Below, piece after piece: positions 30,735 through 40,065 of a DNA stretch of 64,000 bases. Within the stretch, counting starts at the first letter, position 1. Each line of letters starts with the position of its first letter. This DNA comes from Amoeboaphelidium occidentale (taxonomy: Eukaryota; Aphelidiomycota; Aphelidea), in NCBI GenBank assembly GCA_023515795.1, contig JALGPX010000002.1, positions 96,293 through 160,292 on the forward strand, in the 5' to 3' direction. A model generated the notes under the pieces. The model had not been told where the DNA came from. It saw only the letters and a list, made by a program, of their open reading frames with translations, and searched no databases. Made by a program: the position numbers and the translations under genes.

Positions 30735-33700
30735 ATGCCTCATACCAGATGTATGTACGAAAGATGGCCTCTTGTTTGCATCATGGTCACAGTAGCTCTG
30801 CTTGTACTTTTGGCTTTTGCCTTTACTCCTTCCAAGCCTTTGCAACATGAGAAGAGTTTCTATGTCCAAGATGAATTAAAAGTTGCTGATCACATTGGCT
30901 TTTACGGAAGATCTATCTTGATAAACACTGAGAATGATGTAATTCAGAGAGACCTTGTTACAGGCGCAGTGCAACGAACCTTCAGAGCACACACTAATAT
31001 TGTTTCAGCCTTTGTGGTCGTTGATGGATCTATCATGTATACTATTGGTTTAGATTTGCTGGTGGCTATATGGGACTTGGCATCAGGATCAATCATCAAG
31101 AGAGTCTTTTTAGGACCAGAAGCAACAGTGCCACTTTGTCTTGAAGTATTCAATGATAAGGCATACATTGGTACACAAAGTAACAAGATTATTATGGTTG
31201 ATCTCATTGCGGGTAGGACTATAATGGCAAGGGATATGGGCAGGGATGTCATGGCGATTTCTCGATTCTCAGATCATCTCTACGCAAGTGGTCAGTTTAC
31301 ACCTTTAGTGCAGAAATTGGATTTAAACACGCTTGAAACAATTCAATCTTACATAGGCCACAGCAGCTCGGTCTCTTATATTACTTTTAATCTTGGAGTG
31401 CTTTACACATGTTCGTCGGACACAAATGTCCTCGGATTTGATGTTGACAGTGGAATTATATTGAAATCGTTCATTGGACATGGTGTATGGGTCTCTTGTG
31501 CCGTTGCTGATGGAAGTAGTTTATACTCTAGCGATGATGCCGGTGAAATTATACATTGGGACATTAATACTGCGGAAATCGTAAGAAGATTTCCTCCGTA
31601 TCATTTACGCCAGATTGAGTATCTTGCCTTGAATGAAGGTTTTTTATTTTCATCAGCTGTGGGTGTTATAGCTCGGTGGAATCTCGCAACGTACAGCGTA
31701 GATTTTACTTATCGCGGTACATTAAATGCATTGAATGTTGTCGCTGTTTGGAAAAACTACGTTCTTGGAGCCGGCACAGAAGGAGTCATAAGATTCTGGG
31801 ATTCAGAAGCTAGATCCTTTGAGCCTGTTTACACATTGTCAGCTCAAAGTCGTAGTATTATAACTGCTTTTGTCACAGATGATACTTTGTACTCAGTTGA
31901 TTCTTCCCGTATAAGAAAGTGGGATCTTAATGCCTTTCTTATCACCATGACGATAACGGTTCCCACTGGCTCTGTGTCTAGTTTGTTTTACCAAGGAGAG
32001 TTCGTGTTCGCTGGCGCTACAGATGGCATGTTCCGAAAATGGAATTCATCAACAGGAAGCTTGGTTCACGAATTTGAGCTCCAAAGTATTGTTAACGAGA
32101 TTGGCTACTACAAAGACGTCTTGTTCACTGCAAGTACTGGCGAATTAGTCACATGGTGGAGTCACCAAGATTTTACCATTTTACTGCAAAAGGTTGCTCC
32201 TACGACCCGACTCAACCGCATATATATCAATAACGATGTAGTTTATGCATGTGGATTTAGTTTGGCTTCCCTTGATTCTACAACTGGTGAAACGTTAAAC
32301 TTTTTGGATCTTGGAAATTTTTGCTATGATATTGTGGGAACTGAAGAATATTTGATTCTAGCGACTGATGACACAAGAATTCAGTTGCGTGACCCTCAAA
32401 CTTTTGAAAGGTTTGCATCACTTCGAGACGCAAAAGCCATTTCATTGTGCCTGGATTCAAGCAATACTCTTTATTCAACCGGAAGCGAGGGCTCGATCAA
32501 AAGATGGAACTTGGAATCTAGATCCGTTGCCTTTTCGTTTGAAGGTGAGAATTTTCGCGTTATAACTTACTTTAGATCTGAATGGGGCTGTCACTGCGCT
32601 TGCTGTATATGGGCAAAAATTGTTGGTTGGTTACCGCCGTGGTGTAATGTACAGATTCGATCTAGAAACTGCGCTGTATGAAACTGGAAAGAAGTTGTAT
32701 GAAAATGCAATCGTTATAATATCTTTCTTGGACAATTCTATATTGACTTTTGGTCAGAATGGAATGGCTTCAACTCAATCCTTCGATGATTTTGTTTTGA
32801 AAGATGTGCTTTACGATAATCCTTCGTTGCCACTGCTTTCTGTTGCTTTGCTATCCGAACTTGTGATTATTTTGCGAGGAGAGATTGAAATTTTAGCTTT
32901 TAACTCGTCTATTCCTGAGAATCCCTTGTGGAATATTCAGGCCACATCGCCATTGACTTGTATTGCTGCAACTGAATCTAGAGTTTTCGCTGGTACGAAG
33001 TCTGGGCGTATATTTGGCTGGGACACTTTGAAACAGGAAGTTTTGTTTGAGATAACAAAGCAGACAGCTAGCATCAACTTTTTATTAGTCGATGGCGACA
33101 CTTTCTATTCTGCTTCAGATGATAAGACGATTGTTCAGTGGTCGATAAGATCGAGAACAGTGCTTAAAACCCTTATGAGAATTTCTGCTTCTGCGCTTGG
33201 CCATCTAGGGCCTGTAAATTACTTGACTATGTGTAACACTGTGTTATTTTCTGCTGGATCTGACTTGACCGTGAGAAGGTGGAACACTTTTACTGGTAAA
33301 CACGAGGACACTTACTTCGGACATTCAAAGAAGGTTAATGTTGTGATCTGCCAGAATGGCTCCGTCTTTTCGGGCGGGGATGATTTCGCTGTACTATTGT
33401 TCAGACCTATATTTGCATCCCCTGCCACGACAAGCACCACAGTTTCCCCAAAAACTTCTTCATCTGCGCTTCAAAGAATACTGAGACGAGTGACATCTCG
33501 ATCTGATTATTCAAATCGTCCAGGATCTTCTTTGATTGTACCAACCACGGTTGGTACAGGGATTCTTCTTTTGCTAATCACAGTTGCGTTTTACTGGAAG
33601 ATGAACGATGTGAATTACAAGACAAACCATACAGATTCCATTGCTCAGTCTGATATCACAGGCTCAGAAATTACGAATATCAATACTATGTTAAGAACAC

Positions 33701-34413
33701 TCGTCCCGACTTCCGTGGGGCTTTCCATTCATGCTCAACTTGAAATCAATCCTGCATATATCGCAAAGGAAATCCTGTTGGCTAAAGGTGGCGGTGGGCA
33801 ATTGTTCAAGGCAAAGCTGATGGATCCAACTTTGATTGCTTTACATGGCAGCCAAGTGGTTCAAAAACTTGTAAATCTATCTGGAAAAGCTGCACTGGAA
33901 TCCTTTAATCAGGAGGTTGCTATTATGACAATGTTATCAACTTTTCCACATTTTTGCAAGTTTATTGGATACACTGTGAATCCTATGTCGATGGTTTTGA
34001 AGTTTTATCCGGCTGGCTCACTAGATGGATGGATAACCAGAACTATTTATGGAAAGAGGGTTGCTTTTCAAATGATTCATGAGATTTCAAAGGCTGTCTC
34101 AATAATGCACTCTCATTTTCTGGCGCATTGCGACTTAAAAACTCAGAATGTGCTTGTGGAATCCGAAGGTGATAAGCTAAATTTCTGTTTGACTGACTTT
34201 GGAATTACGCAAATACTTTCAGAGAAAGTTCTAGCTACAAAGCTGTTCAGAATTACCAACATTCGTGGCTTATCGATTCATTATGCATCACCTGAAGCAT
34301 TTACCAGCTTTCGAACCAAAAATTACTCTAAAGCGGACTTCAAAATGTATGATATCTACTCTTTGGCGTGCATTATTACGGAAGCGCTCACAAGAAAGGC
34401 TCCATGGAACTGA
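30735..34413 (+). CDS. WD40-ectodomain receptor-like protein kinase, copy 2
   Basis: Exons 30735-32544 and 32576-34413 (31-nt intron) encode 1,215 residues, a tandem paralogue of the preceding gene. The leader is more convincing (VTVALLVLLAFAF), followed by LQHEKSFYVQDELK, which matches copy 1. About 21 WD-like blades follow, then one TM helix at about 920-942 (TVGTGILLLLITVAFYW). The kinase domain has LAKGGGGQLFKAKL, VVQKL, FNQEV, HCDLKTQN (Asp1123) and DFG at 1144-1146. The protein ends 69 residues after DFG at RKAPWN, exactly where copy 1 ends, so the short C-lobe is a family trait rather than a mutation. Likely a surface receptor; an adhesion or pheromone-like role is possible but unsupported. 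Confidence 0.75.
32545..32575 (+). other. 31-nt intron, kinase copy 2
   Basis: GTGAGA...CTTTAG splits FSFE|D, identical in position, phase and length to the intron of copy 1. Confidence 0.85.
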
Positions 34414-34448
34414 TTAGTAATTTTCTAATAATGATTGTAAGAATGCGG

Positions 34449-34454
34449 AATAAA
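34449..34454 (+). terminator. poly(A) signal, kinase copy 2
   Basis: AATAAA about 36 nt after the stop, followed by the shared 18-nt element. Confidence 0.6.
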
Positions 34455-34467
34455 TGAACTGTGAAGG

Positions 34468-34485
34468 TTGTACCACGAGCTGTTT
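34468..34485 (+). repeat. 18-nt element shared by both kinase 3' flanks (copy b)
   Basis: Second copy of TTGTACCACGAGCTGTTT, 97 nt upstream of the next gene's ATG. It marks the right end of the duplicated unit. Confidence 0.6.
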
Positions 34486-34581
34486 CATAAATCAAGTCCT
34501 GTTGGCGCCGATCACAGTTCTCAAGGTGTCACAAAGTTCCATGTTGTGCTTCAAGAACAAGAAAGCAATTGTAACTTAACA

Positions 34582-35724
34582 ATGAAGGCTACTTTAGTCC
34601 ACACAATGAATGCGTATCTTATCTTTGTGTCTTTGGCAATGTTGGTTGCATTTGTTCCAGAGGTACACGCTCAAGGCTTCGTGTTTCCAGGACCATTCCC
34701 GCACGCCCCACATGTTGCACCAAAGAGTATTCCATCTCCTCCGTCTCTACCACCAGCTCCGCCAACGGGAACCGTTTCAGCCGGAACCCAAGCTTCAGCG
34801 GCTGTTCAGACAAAGAGCGAGACAACTCGAGTTGCAACTCCAGTCGCGTCTGCATTGCCTTCCAAGACTAGTGCATCTAGTAGTACAGCTACACCGACAA
34901 CGAAACCAGTTGATCTTCCAGTTAATCGTATTTTGAATCCTGGTGCAGGTGCTGCATCTGGTACAAACGGGACAATTAATAATGATCCTTCTGAGGAATC
35001 GAAGAAGAGCTCTGGTGTCATCATTCCAGCAGTCATTGGAGCATTTGCTGGCACCTTCGTTCTAAGTGGTGTATTGTTGGCATTCAAGAGAAGATCAAAC
35101 AACAAGAGTCGCTATGAGAGAAGAGGCAGTGAAGACGGTGGTGATGATCTATTCGTCCCAGAAGAAAGAATATCCGTTGCTGAAAGTCAGTACGAGTTTG
35201 GCAGAATGTCAACATATCAAGGAAAAGATCCAGCTAGGCAAAGCTCAATGTCTGAGCATAGCGTTGGCAATTCACCTCTGCTGAAATCGCAACTTTTGGA
35301 GATCCCTGAAGACAGACCTGTTTTCAGTTATTCAAAACCTAAATCCATATTCACAAACTCTTTCAGCGTATCAAGACCTCAAACTGCTGTTCCTGAAACA
35401 AGGCGCCAGACAGCTGATCCTCTTGTTCGTGTCTCTTTCGAGAGCGAATCTGCGTACACAGAATCTGTGCGTTCATCAAATACCTCTGAGAAAATGACGG
35501 ATTTTGCATCACGTTGGAGTTCACCCGGTGGTGCAGGTGCTCTTGGCGCTGGCGCTATGAAGAGAATTTCAACGGAATCCGACGAATGCACTTTGAATGT
35601 GACACCTTACCAGAGAGAACAAGAACAAAAGGCGGAACCAAAGGCCAGGAAGTCTTCATTTTTCGCAGCGCCTTTCGTTGGATTATCGTTCTTCAGCGAA
35701 GACACCGATTTCGTTGATGTTTAA
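34582..35724 (+). CDS. single-pass membrane protein, Ser/Thr/Pro-rich ectodomain, 380 aa
   Basis: From ATG 34582 the protein has an N-terminal signal peptide (about 1-30, core YLIFVSLAMLVAFVPEVHA). A Pro- then Ser/Thr/Ala-rich stretch of about 100 residues is probably O-glycosylated. One TM helix follows (VIIPAVIGAFAGTFVLSGVLLAF), then a basic stop-transfer (KRRSNNKSRYERR) and a 200-residue Ser-rich tail with possible phosphosites. The architecture recalls fungal wall-stress sensors such as Wsc/Mid2 proteins, but there is no Cys-rich WSC domain, so this is only analogy. It lies directly downstream of the receptor-kinase pair on the same strand; a shared surface role is inference. An in-frame upstream extension without ATG was rejected. 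Confidence 0.65.
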   Translation: MKATLVHTMNAYLIFVSLAMLVAFVPEVHAQGFVFPGPFPHAPHVAPKSIPSPPSLPPAPPTGTVSAGTQASAAVQTKSETTRVATPVASALPSKTSASSSTATPTTKPVDLPVNRILNPGAGAASGTNGTINNDPSEESKKSSGVIIPAVIGAFAGTFVLSGVLLAFKRRSNNKSRYERRGSEDGGDDLFVPEERISVAESQYEFGRMSTYQGKDPARQSSMSEHSVGNSPLLKSQLLEIPEDRPVFSYSKPKSIFTNSFSVSRPQTAVPETRRQTADPLVRVSFESESAYTESVRSSNTSEKMTDFASRWSSPGGAGALGAGAMKRISTESDECTLNVTPYQREQEQKAEPKARKSSFFAAPFVGLSFFSEDTDFVDV

Positions 35725-35776
35725 ACTCCAAATGTTGCACTCTATTAAGTTATTAATGATATTAAAACTGTGATAT

Positions 35777-36607
35777 TCATGTTCGACCACTTAAAAACAT
35801 TTTAATCTCGCTAAGCTTCTGCATGAAATTATACTTTGTGTGTTTGGATACATGTACGCTTCCAATGTGACTCTCGATATCAGACAGAATCTGAACAGTT
35901 CTTGAATTTGGCACAATTGCAAACTCATCCATCAATTGGAGCCTCTTGAGACACGCTTCGATATCTTTGTTGACCCAATTCAATAATATCAACTCGTTTG
36001 CCACATTCACATCAACCCATTGAACTAAATCCAACTCTGACTTTTCTTGAATGAAATTGACGAGAGCTAATGCCATGCCTGGACTGTGAAATTTTCTGCA
36101 CGAAGCGATGGTCATGGCAAGTAACAAAGGCTTTGGTTCTTCTGCAGGACTTGCGCTGGGATCCTCCGGAAAGAAGACTTCGACAAACTTTGCAATAGCC
36201 CGCTTAAGTTCATACGAAGATTCCGATCCTGTTAGTCTGTTCATAATACTCAGATTAACGTCTTGCTTGTTTGCCCTATGATGTACAGCTACTTGATGTA
36301 TTGCATCATCTCCTTCCTCGTCATCGTCCTTCCTGATCGCGGTCTTGCTTTGCTTCACGAGTTCCTTGACCCACCCGCTTATTGGATCATCTTGGGCTTC
36401 GTTGGCCATTTGTGTTTGCTGCGTTGAGGTGTTGTTTACAGATGGAGATTCATGCTGTCTGTCCTTCTTCAGAGAGCTAAACAACTCATCCAACATTTCG
36501 CTGTAACTATCTTTGCTCATAAATCGCATGCCACTGGGCCTCTGCACGCCCCATGGAATATAAAAAGAGTTACGTGAAAGCAATCGCGATTTGATCAAAG
36601 ATCTCAT
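35777..36607 (-). CDS. Mtf2/PPR-like mitochondrial protein
   Basis: A 276-residue protein with an Arg/Ser-rich, acid-free N-terminus (MRSLIKSRLLSRNSFYIPWG) typical of a mitochondrial presequence. The middle is polar and acidic. The C-terminal 120 residues are helical, with pairs resembling the Mtf2-like domain of fungal mitochondrial RNA-processing and translation factors (PLLLAMTIASCRKFHSPGMALALV, NELILLNWVNKDIEACLKRLQLMDE). The assignment is weak, because helical-repeat proteins look alike. It is divergent from TRM9 with about 100 bp between starts. Confidence 0.5.
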   Translation of the reverse strand: MRSLIKSRLLSRNSFYIPWGVQRPSGMRFMSKDSYSEMLDELFSSLKKDRQHESPSVNNTSTQQTQMANEAQDDPISGWVKELVKQSKTAIRKDDDEEGDDAIHQVAVHHRANKQDVNLSIMNRLTGSESSYELKRAIAKFVEVFFPEDPSASPAEEPKPLLLAMTIASCRKFHSPGMALALVNFIQEKSELDLVQWVDVNVANELILLNWVNKDIEACLKRLQLMDEFAIVPNSRTVQILSDIESHIGSVHVSKHTKYNFMQKLSEIKMFLSGRT

Positions 36608-36708
36608 TACAAAATAAGTTTTGTAAGGGCAAATTCAGCTGGACATTAATACCCCTGAGCCTCTTAGATAGAATTTACCTCGAAGTATTCTTCTGCGACC
36701 AAATTTAG

Positions 36709-37458
36709 ATGTCAAGATCTTGTCTTAGGACACTTGCGACGAAACATTTTCCTGTGATCAGAAGTAGAAGTGTCATGCAAGTGGGAGATTCTGTAGCAAA
36801 AGGAGCAACATTGGAAGAAACTCACGTCCACAAAGTTTACGATGAAATCGCTGGACATTTCAGTCAGACGCGTTATAAACCATGGCCTGTCATTCAAGAT
36901 TTCCTGGAATCTTTACCTAGAGGATCTATAGTTGGTGATATTGGTTGTGGTAATGGAAAATATTCGGCAATTAATAAGGAGAATTTGTGTTATGTCGGCT
37001 GCGATCGTTCATTGGGTCTTTTAAGTCATGCTAAACAGCTACAACCTCATGCTGACTTTACGCTGTGTGATGGTCTGCGAACGCCGTACAAGTCTGAATG
37101 CTTTGATCATGTTATTTCTATTGCTGTTATACACCACTTTTCAACGCACGAGCGAAGGGTTGACGCTGTGCTGGAATTACTTCGAGTCCTGAAGAAGGGC
37201 GGAAGAATGTTGATTTTCGTATGGGCCTTTGAACAAACAGCGACAAGTAAACGAAAATTCGACTCACAAGATGTATTTGTTTCATGGAATAAGGCTGGCG
37301 TTGAAGAAGTTTTTTATAGGTACTACCACGTCTTCAAAGAAGGTGAACTAGGAGCGCTAGTCCGTGACGCTCTAGCAAAAGGTAATATGGAAGCAAGCAC
37401 GATAATTAAAACAGGTTACGATAGGGACAACTGGTACATTGAAGTCCAAAAAACGTAA
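36709..37458 (+). CDS. TRM9: Trm9-type tRNA wobble-uridine methyltransferase
   Basis: A 249-residue class I methyltransferase. It has HKVYDEIAGHFSQTRYKPWP at about 36, motif I VGDIGCGNGKY, CVGCD-like VGCDRSLGLL, motif IV CDGLRTPYKSECFD and IAVIHHFSTHERR, and it ends in the Trm9 YRYYHVFKEGEL...GYDRDNWYIEV signature. Trm9 with Trm112 makes mcm5U at tRNA position 34. The first 22 residues (MSRSCLRTLATKHFPVIRSRSV) are basic and acid-free and are not part of the family core, which could begin at Met23. This suggests alternative starts and possible mitochondrial targeting. The AlkB-domain gene that completes an ALKBH8 lies 1.3 kb away. Confidence 0.9.
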   Translation: MSRSCLRTLATKHFPVIRSRSVMQVGDSVAKGATLEETHVHKVYDEIAGHFSQTRYKPWPVIQDFLESLPRGSIVGDIGCGNGKYSAINKENLCYVGCDRSLGLLSHAKQLQPHADFTLCDGLRTPYKSECFDHVISIAVIHHFSTHERRVDAVLELLRVLKKGGRMLIFVWAFEQTATSKRKFDSQDVFVSWNKAGVEEVFYRYYHVFKEGELGALVRDALAKGNMEASTIIKTGYDRDNWYIEVQKT

Positions 37459-37632
37459 AAACGTTAGAGCGAAGTGGTTAGGAATGTTGTAAATGATTAT
37501 GAGCTCTAGATAGTTTAAACGCCACCTGGAATAGATTGCAACATTCTGAACTTATGAAACAGAAATAGACACGACGCAACTAAGATTCCTCTGGTTAAAA
37601 AATGTTCGCCCGATTATTGAAAGCTTTGCGAC

Positions 37633-38328
37633 ATGTCTAAGCCACAACCGATCGGCGACATACCAGAAACCATTTCGAAACGTTTCCTCCAATTGATGAC
37701 CTCCGTTATACAAAATGAATTAAGTAATTTAAATCAGAGCGTTGACAGGCGGCAAGTGCCCAAATCATTCCATCGAGTCCAAATGCCTGTGCTGGAGGAT
37801 ATGATAGCGAACATGCTGACTAAAATAGCGTCACATAATGACCAAATCCCAGTTACGCCAAACTCACTCACACGATTCCACTCACGAGCCCCACCCGCAA
37901 TATCTGTGGCCGCATACTTACGGAGAATTATTCAGTTCGCTTCTTTAGAAAAGGCCAATTTACTTATGCTTTTAATCTACATTGACAGAATCTGCTCGAC
38001 TCATCCAACATTTACACTGAGTTCTCTGACTATACATCGATTTATGATCACCGGAGTTACTGTGGCTGCGAAGGCTCTTTGTGACAGTTACTGCACAAAT
38101 TCTCATTACGCCAGAGTTGGGGGCATTTCTGTTTCGGAGCTGAATACGCTGGAGTTGGAATTACTGTTCCTGCTGGACTGGAATTTGTGGTGTGACAAAG
38201 TTCTATTGGAAAAGTATTACACGCATTTAGTGGAGAGTTCTGGTCTGTATTACATGGATACACACGCAGATAAGAGCACAGAAGAAAAGCTTGACACTTA
38301 TGATGCACAAGCATTTCTTGGTCGATAA
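37633..38328 (+). CDS. Pho80/PCL-type cyclin
   Basis: A 231-residue single-exon protein. The cyclin box spans about 90-205: FHSRAPPAISVAAYLRRI, LLMLLIYIDRICS, LTIHRFMITGVTVAAKALCDSYCTNSHYARVGGISVSELNTLELELLFLLDWNLWC. The S-D/N-x-x-Y-A-x-V-G-G-I-S segment is diagnostic of Pho80/PCL cyclins. These bind Pho85/CDK5-like kinases and govern phosphate, glycogen or polarity responses; which one is not decidable here. It is convergent with the AlkB gene (58 bp between stops). Confidence 0.9.
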   Translation: MSKPQPIGDIPETISKRFLQLMTSVIQNELSNLNQSVDRRQVPKSFHRVQMPVLEDMIANMLTKIASHNDQIPVTPNSLTRFHSRAPPAISVAAYLRRIIQFASLEKANLLMLLIYIDRICSTHPTFTLSSLTIHRFMITGVTVAAKALCDSYCTNSHYARVGGISVSELNTLELELLFLLDWNLWCDKVLLEKYYTHLVESSGLYYMDTHADKSTEEKLDTYDAQAFLGR

Positions 38329-38386
38329 TTATTCTTACCGCTATGAACAACCAATTACAAAAAATATTTCCCAAAAAAAAAGATCT

Positions 38387-39025
38387 TTAACTTAATAGAT
38401 TTTCCTTATCTTTCACAGAGCGCATTGTGTAGCTCCATCGTGTTGATCTTGGGACTATTTGATTATCAACAAGATCTGTTTTACGCTCTCTAATGCCATG
38501 CTTGTATAGATATCGAGCATTGCCTCTTATTAAAGCTAAAGATCTTTGCTTCAGCACTACAGAAAACTGTTCCGGAAGTTTATCAGTTGAATTGTTTTGA
38601 GCATCACCAAGTAACCGAAAGTCTAGCGTGGTGCATGATCCTGTTGACAACGTAAAAACATGATCTCCCCATACCAAAACATCCAAATGAGGGGCGATCC
38701 CAACACCAGGCAAATACTCCTGCACTGTGACTTGATTAACGTTTAGCCCTTCTAAACCCTTGAACTTAACACTGATTCTATCCAAAATATAACGCATGTA
38801 TTCCGGAACATCATGATCGCATCGTTTAATCGAGAATGTAGAGTATTCGTATTCATATCCATAATGCTTCACCCTGCGATCTTTTATCTTAGACCAGGGA
38901 TTCTTGCAATCATTATCCGTAGCAGCTTGCAGATTGACCTCTTCCTGCTCCGTAATGAAGTCTTCTACTACTTCGAAGCCAATATCACGCATAGTTTTAT
39001 CGTCAAGAAAAGTACACTTCGCCAT
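38387..39025 (-). CDS. ALKBH8-type AlkB dioxygenase domain protein
   Basis: A 212-residue single-exon 2-oxoglutarate/Fe(II) dioxygenase. Iron ligands are visible as H113-x-D115 (GIAPHLDVL) and His176 (YKHGI), with a distal Arg near 196 (RSTRWSYTMR) for 2-oxoglutarate. DRRVKHYGYEY, VNQVTVQEYLPGVGI and LKQRSLALIRGNARY match the AlkB module of animal and plant ALKBH8, which hydroxylates mcm5U in tRNA-Gly(UCC). Neither the N-terminal RRM nor the C-terminal methyltransferase of ALKBH8 is fused here; the latter is the separate TRM9 gene nearby. ALKBH6-like enzymes are the main alternative. Confidence 0.8.
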   Translation of the reverse strand: MAKCTFLDDKTMRDIGFEVVEDFITEQEEVNLQAATDNDCKNPWSKIKDRRVKHYGYEYEYSTFSIKRCDHDVPEYMRYILDRISVKFKGLEGLNVNQVTVQEYLPGVGIAPHLDVLVWGDHVFTLSTGSCTTLDFRLLGDAQNNSTDKLPEQFSVVLKQRSLALIRGNARYLYKHGIRERKTDLVDNQIVPRSTRWSYTMRSVKDKENLLS

Positions 39026-39168
39026 TTGCCCCTTTGAAATAAGCCCAGACTCAAAATCTCGATCGAAAGCCAGAAAATTTGATTTTTCTATTCATGGAAA
39101 AACCCCCATAAGTTGGCACAAAGTTCTTCTATCCCAACTTCTTTACTCGCAAATCTTCTCCCCTGAAA

Positions 39169-39865
39169 ATGTCTTCTCCAAAGTTTACAGCAAATCAGCC
39201 TTCACTCGTTGAGTATGGGCGACTTCGGTTTCTTATTATGGATGCTCCATCCGATTCTACATTAAGTCATTACATAAAGGTAACACTTATAAAAAAGATG
39301 CGAAAGGAGGGCTGCGAGGGCTTCTTCTTTCATAGTCTTCATTAGCATGGATGGTCTAACTTTGAAGGACTTTGAAAAGTATAATTGTAAAGATGTGGTC
39401 CGATTATGCCAGCCGACTTACAAGAAGGAAGCACTGGAAAAGCTCAACATAAAAGTTCATGTAATTGCGACTGCTACTGTCTTCTGATCATTTCCTGTTG
39501 CTTTTGTAGGACTGGCCCTTTGCTGATGGTGAAGCCCCGCCGGCGAATATCGTTGATGACTTTCTGAAGTTGGTTAATGATCGATTTAGCTCAGATCCTA
39601 ATTCAAACAAACAGTCGATTGCATGTCATTGTGTTGCAGGCTTGGGACGGTTAGTCTTATCTATTCGAAGGGTCTAATTGCTGATGATCATCGTAGGGCA
39701 CCGGTTCTTGTCGCAATCGCATTGATCGAAGAGGGTATGAGCAATCTGGATAGTGTCGCTTATGTCCGGGAACGGAGGAGAGGCGCAATTAACAACAAAC
39801 AACTCCGATACATTGAAGCCTATAAGAGAAGAAAAGGGAAGAATGGGAAGTGTTGCATCCAATGA
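39169..39865 (+). CDS. PRL/PTP4A-type prenylated phosphatase, 4 exons
   Basis: Exons 39169-39279, 39368-39460, 39510-39649 and 39697-39865 give 170 residues, the usual PRL length. [25 protein letters not shown] (general acid Asp74) and the active site [10 protein letters not shown] (Cys109, Arg115) are as in PTP4A1-3. [16 protein letters not shown] follows. A polybasic KRRKGKNGK precedes the C-terminal CCIQ CAAX box, so farnesylation and membrane anchoring are expected. PRLs bind CNNM-type magnesium transporters. Intron 1 is 88 nt, the longest in the window; introns 2 and 3 are 49 and 47 nt, the last with donor GTTAGT. Confidence 0.9.
39280..39367 (+). other. 88-nt intron with skipped AG sites
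   Basis: The donor is GTAACA. Two upstream TAG sites (39335 and 39344) would shift or stop the frame. The used acceptor is TTTGAAG, directly after a CTAAC branch motif at 39356-39360. The resulting HYIK|DFEKY junction aligns with PRL proteins. Confidence 0.75.
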
Positions 39866-40065
39866 CAACGGCGCATTTTGGATCAGGCAGAAATATTCTT
39901 GAAACATTTAGAAATTCCCTCAACAACTTTAAAGCATGAAACACCCTCTAAAAACATTCAATAAACCCAAAAGGTCGTTTTTGATATTCGTGCCAAGTTG
40001 ATCGGCTCAACTGGCAGCTGTCAAATTTTTCAATCGCAAATCGACTGGGACTGCCTGAAATAAAG

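Noticed and set aside
30600-34413. Receptor kinases as pseudogenes because the kinase domain is short
   Set aside because: Two diverged copies end at the same residue with intact catalytic motifs and no internal stops.
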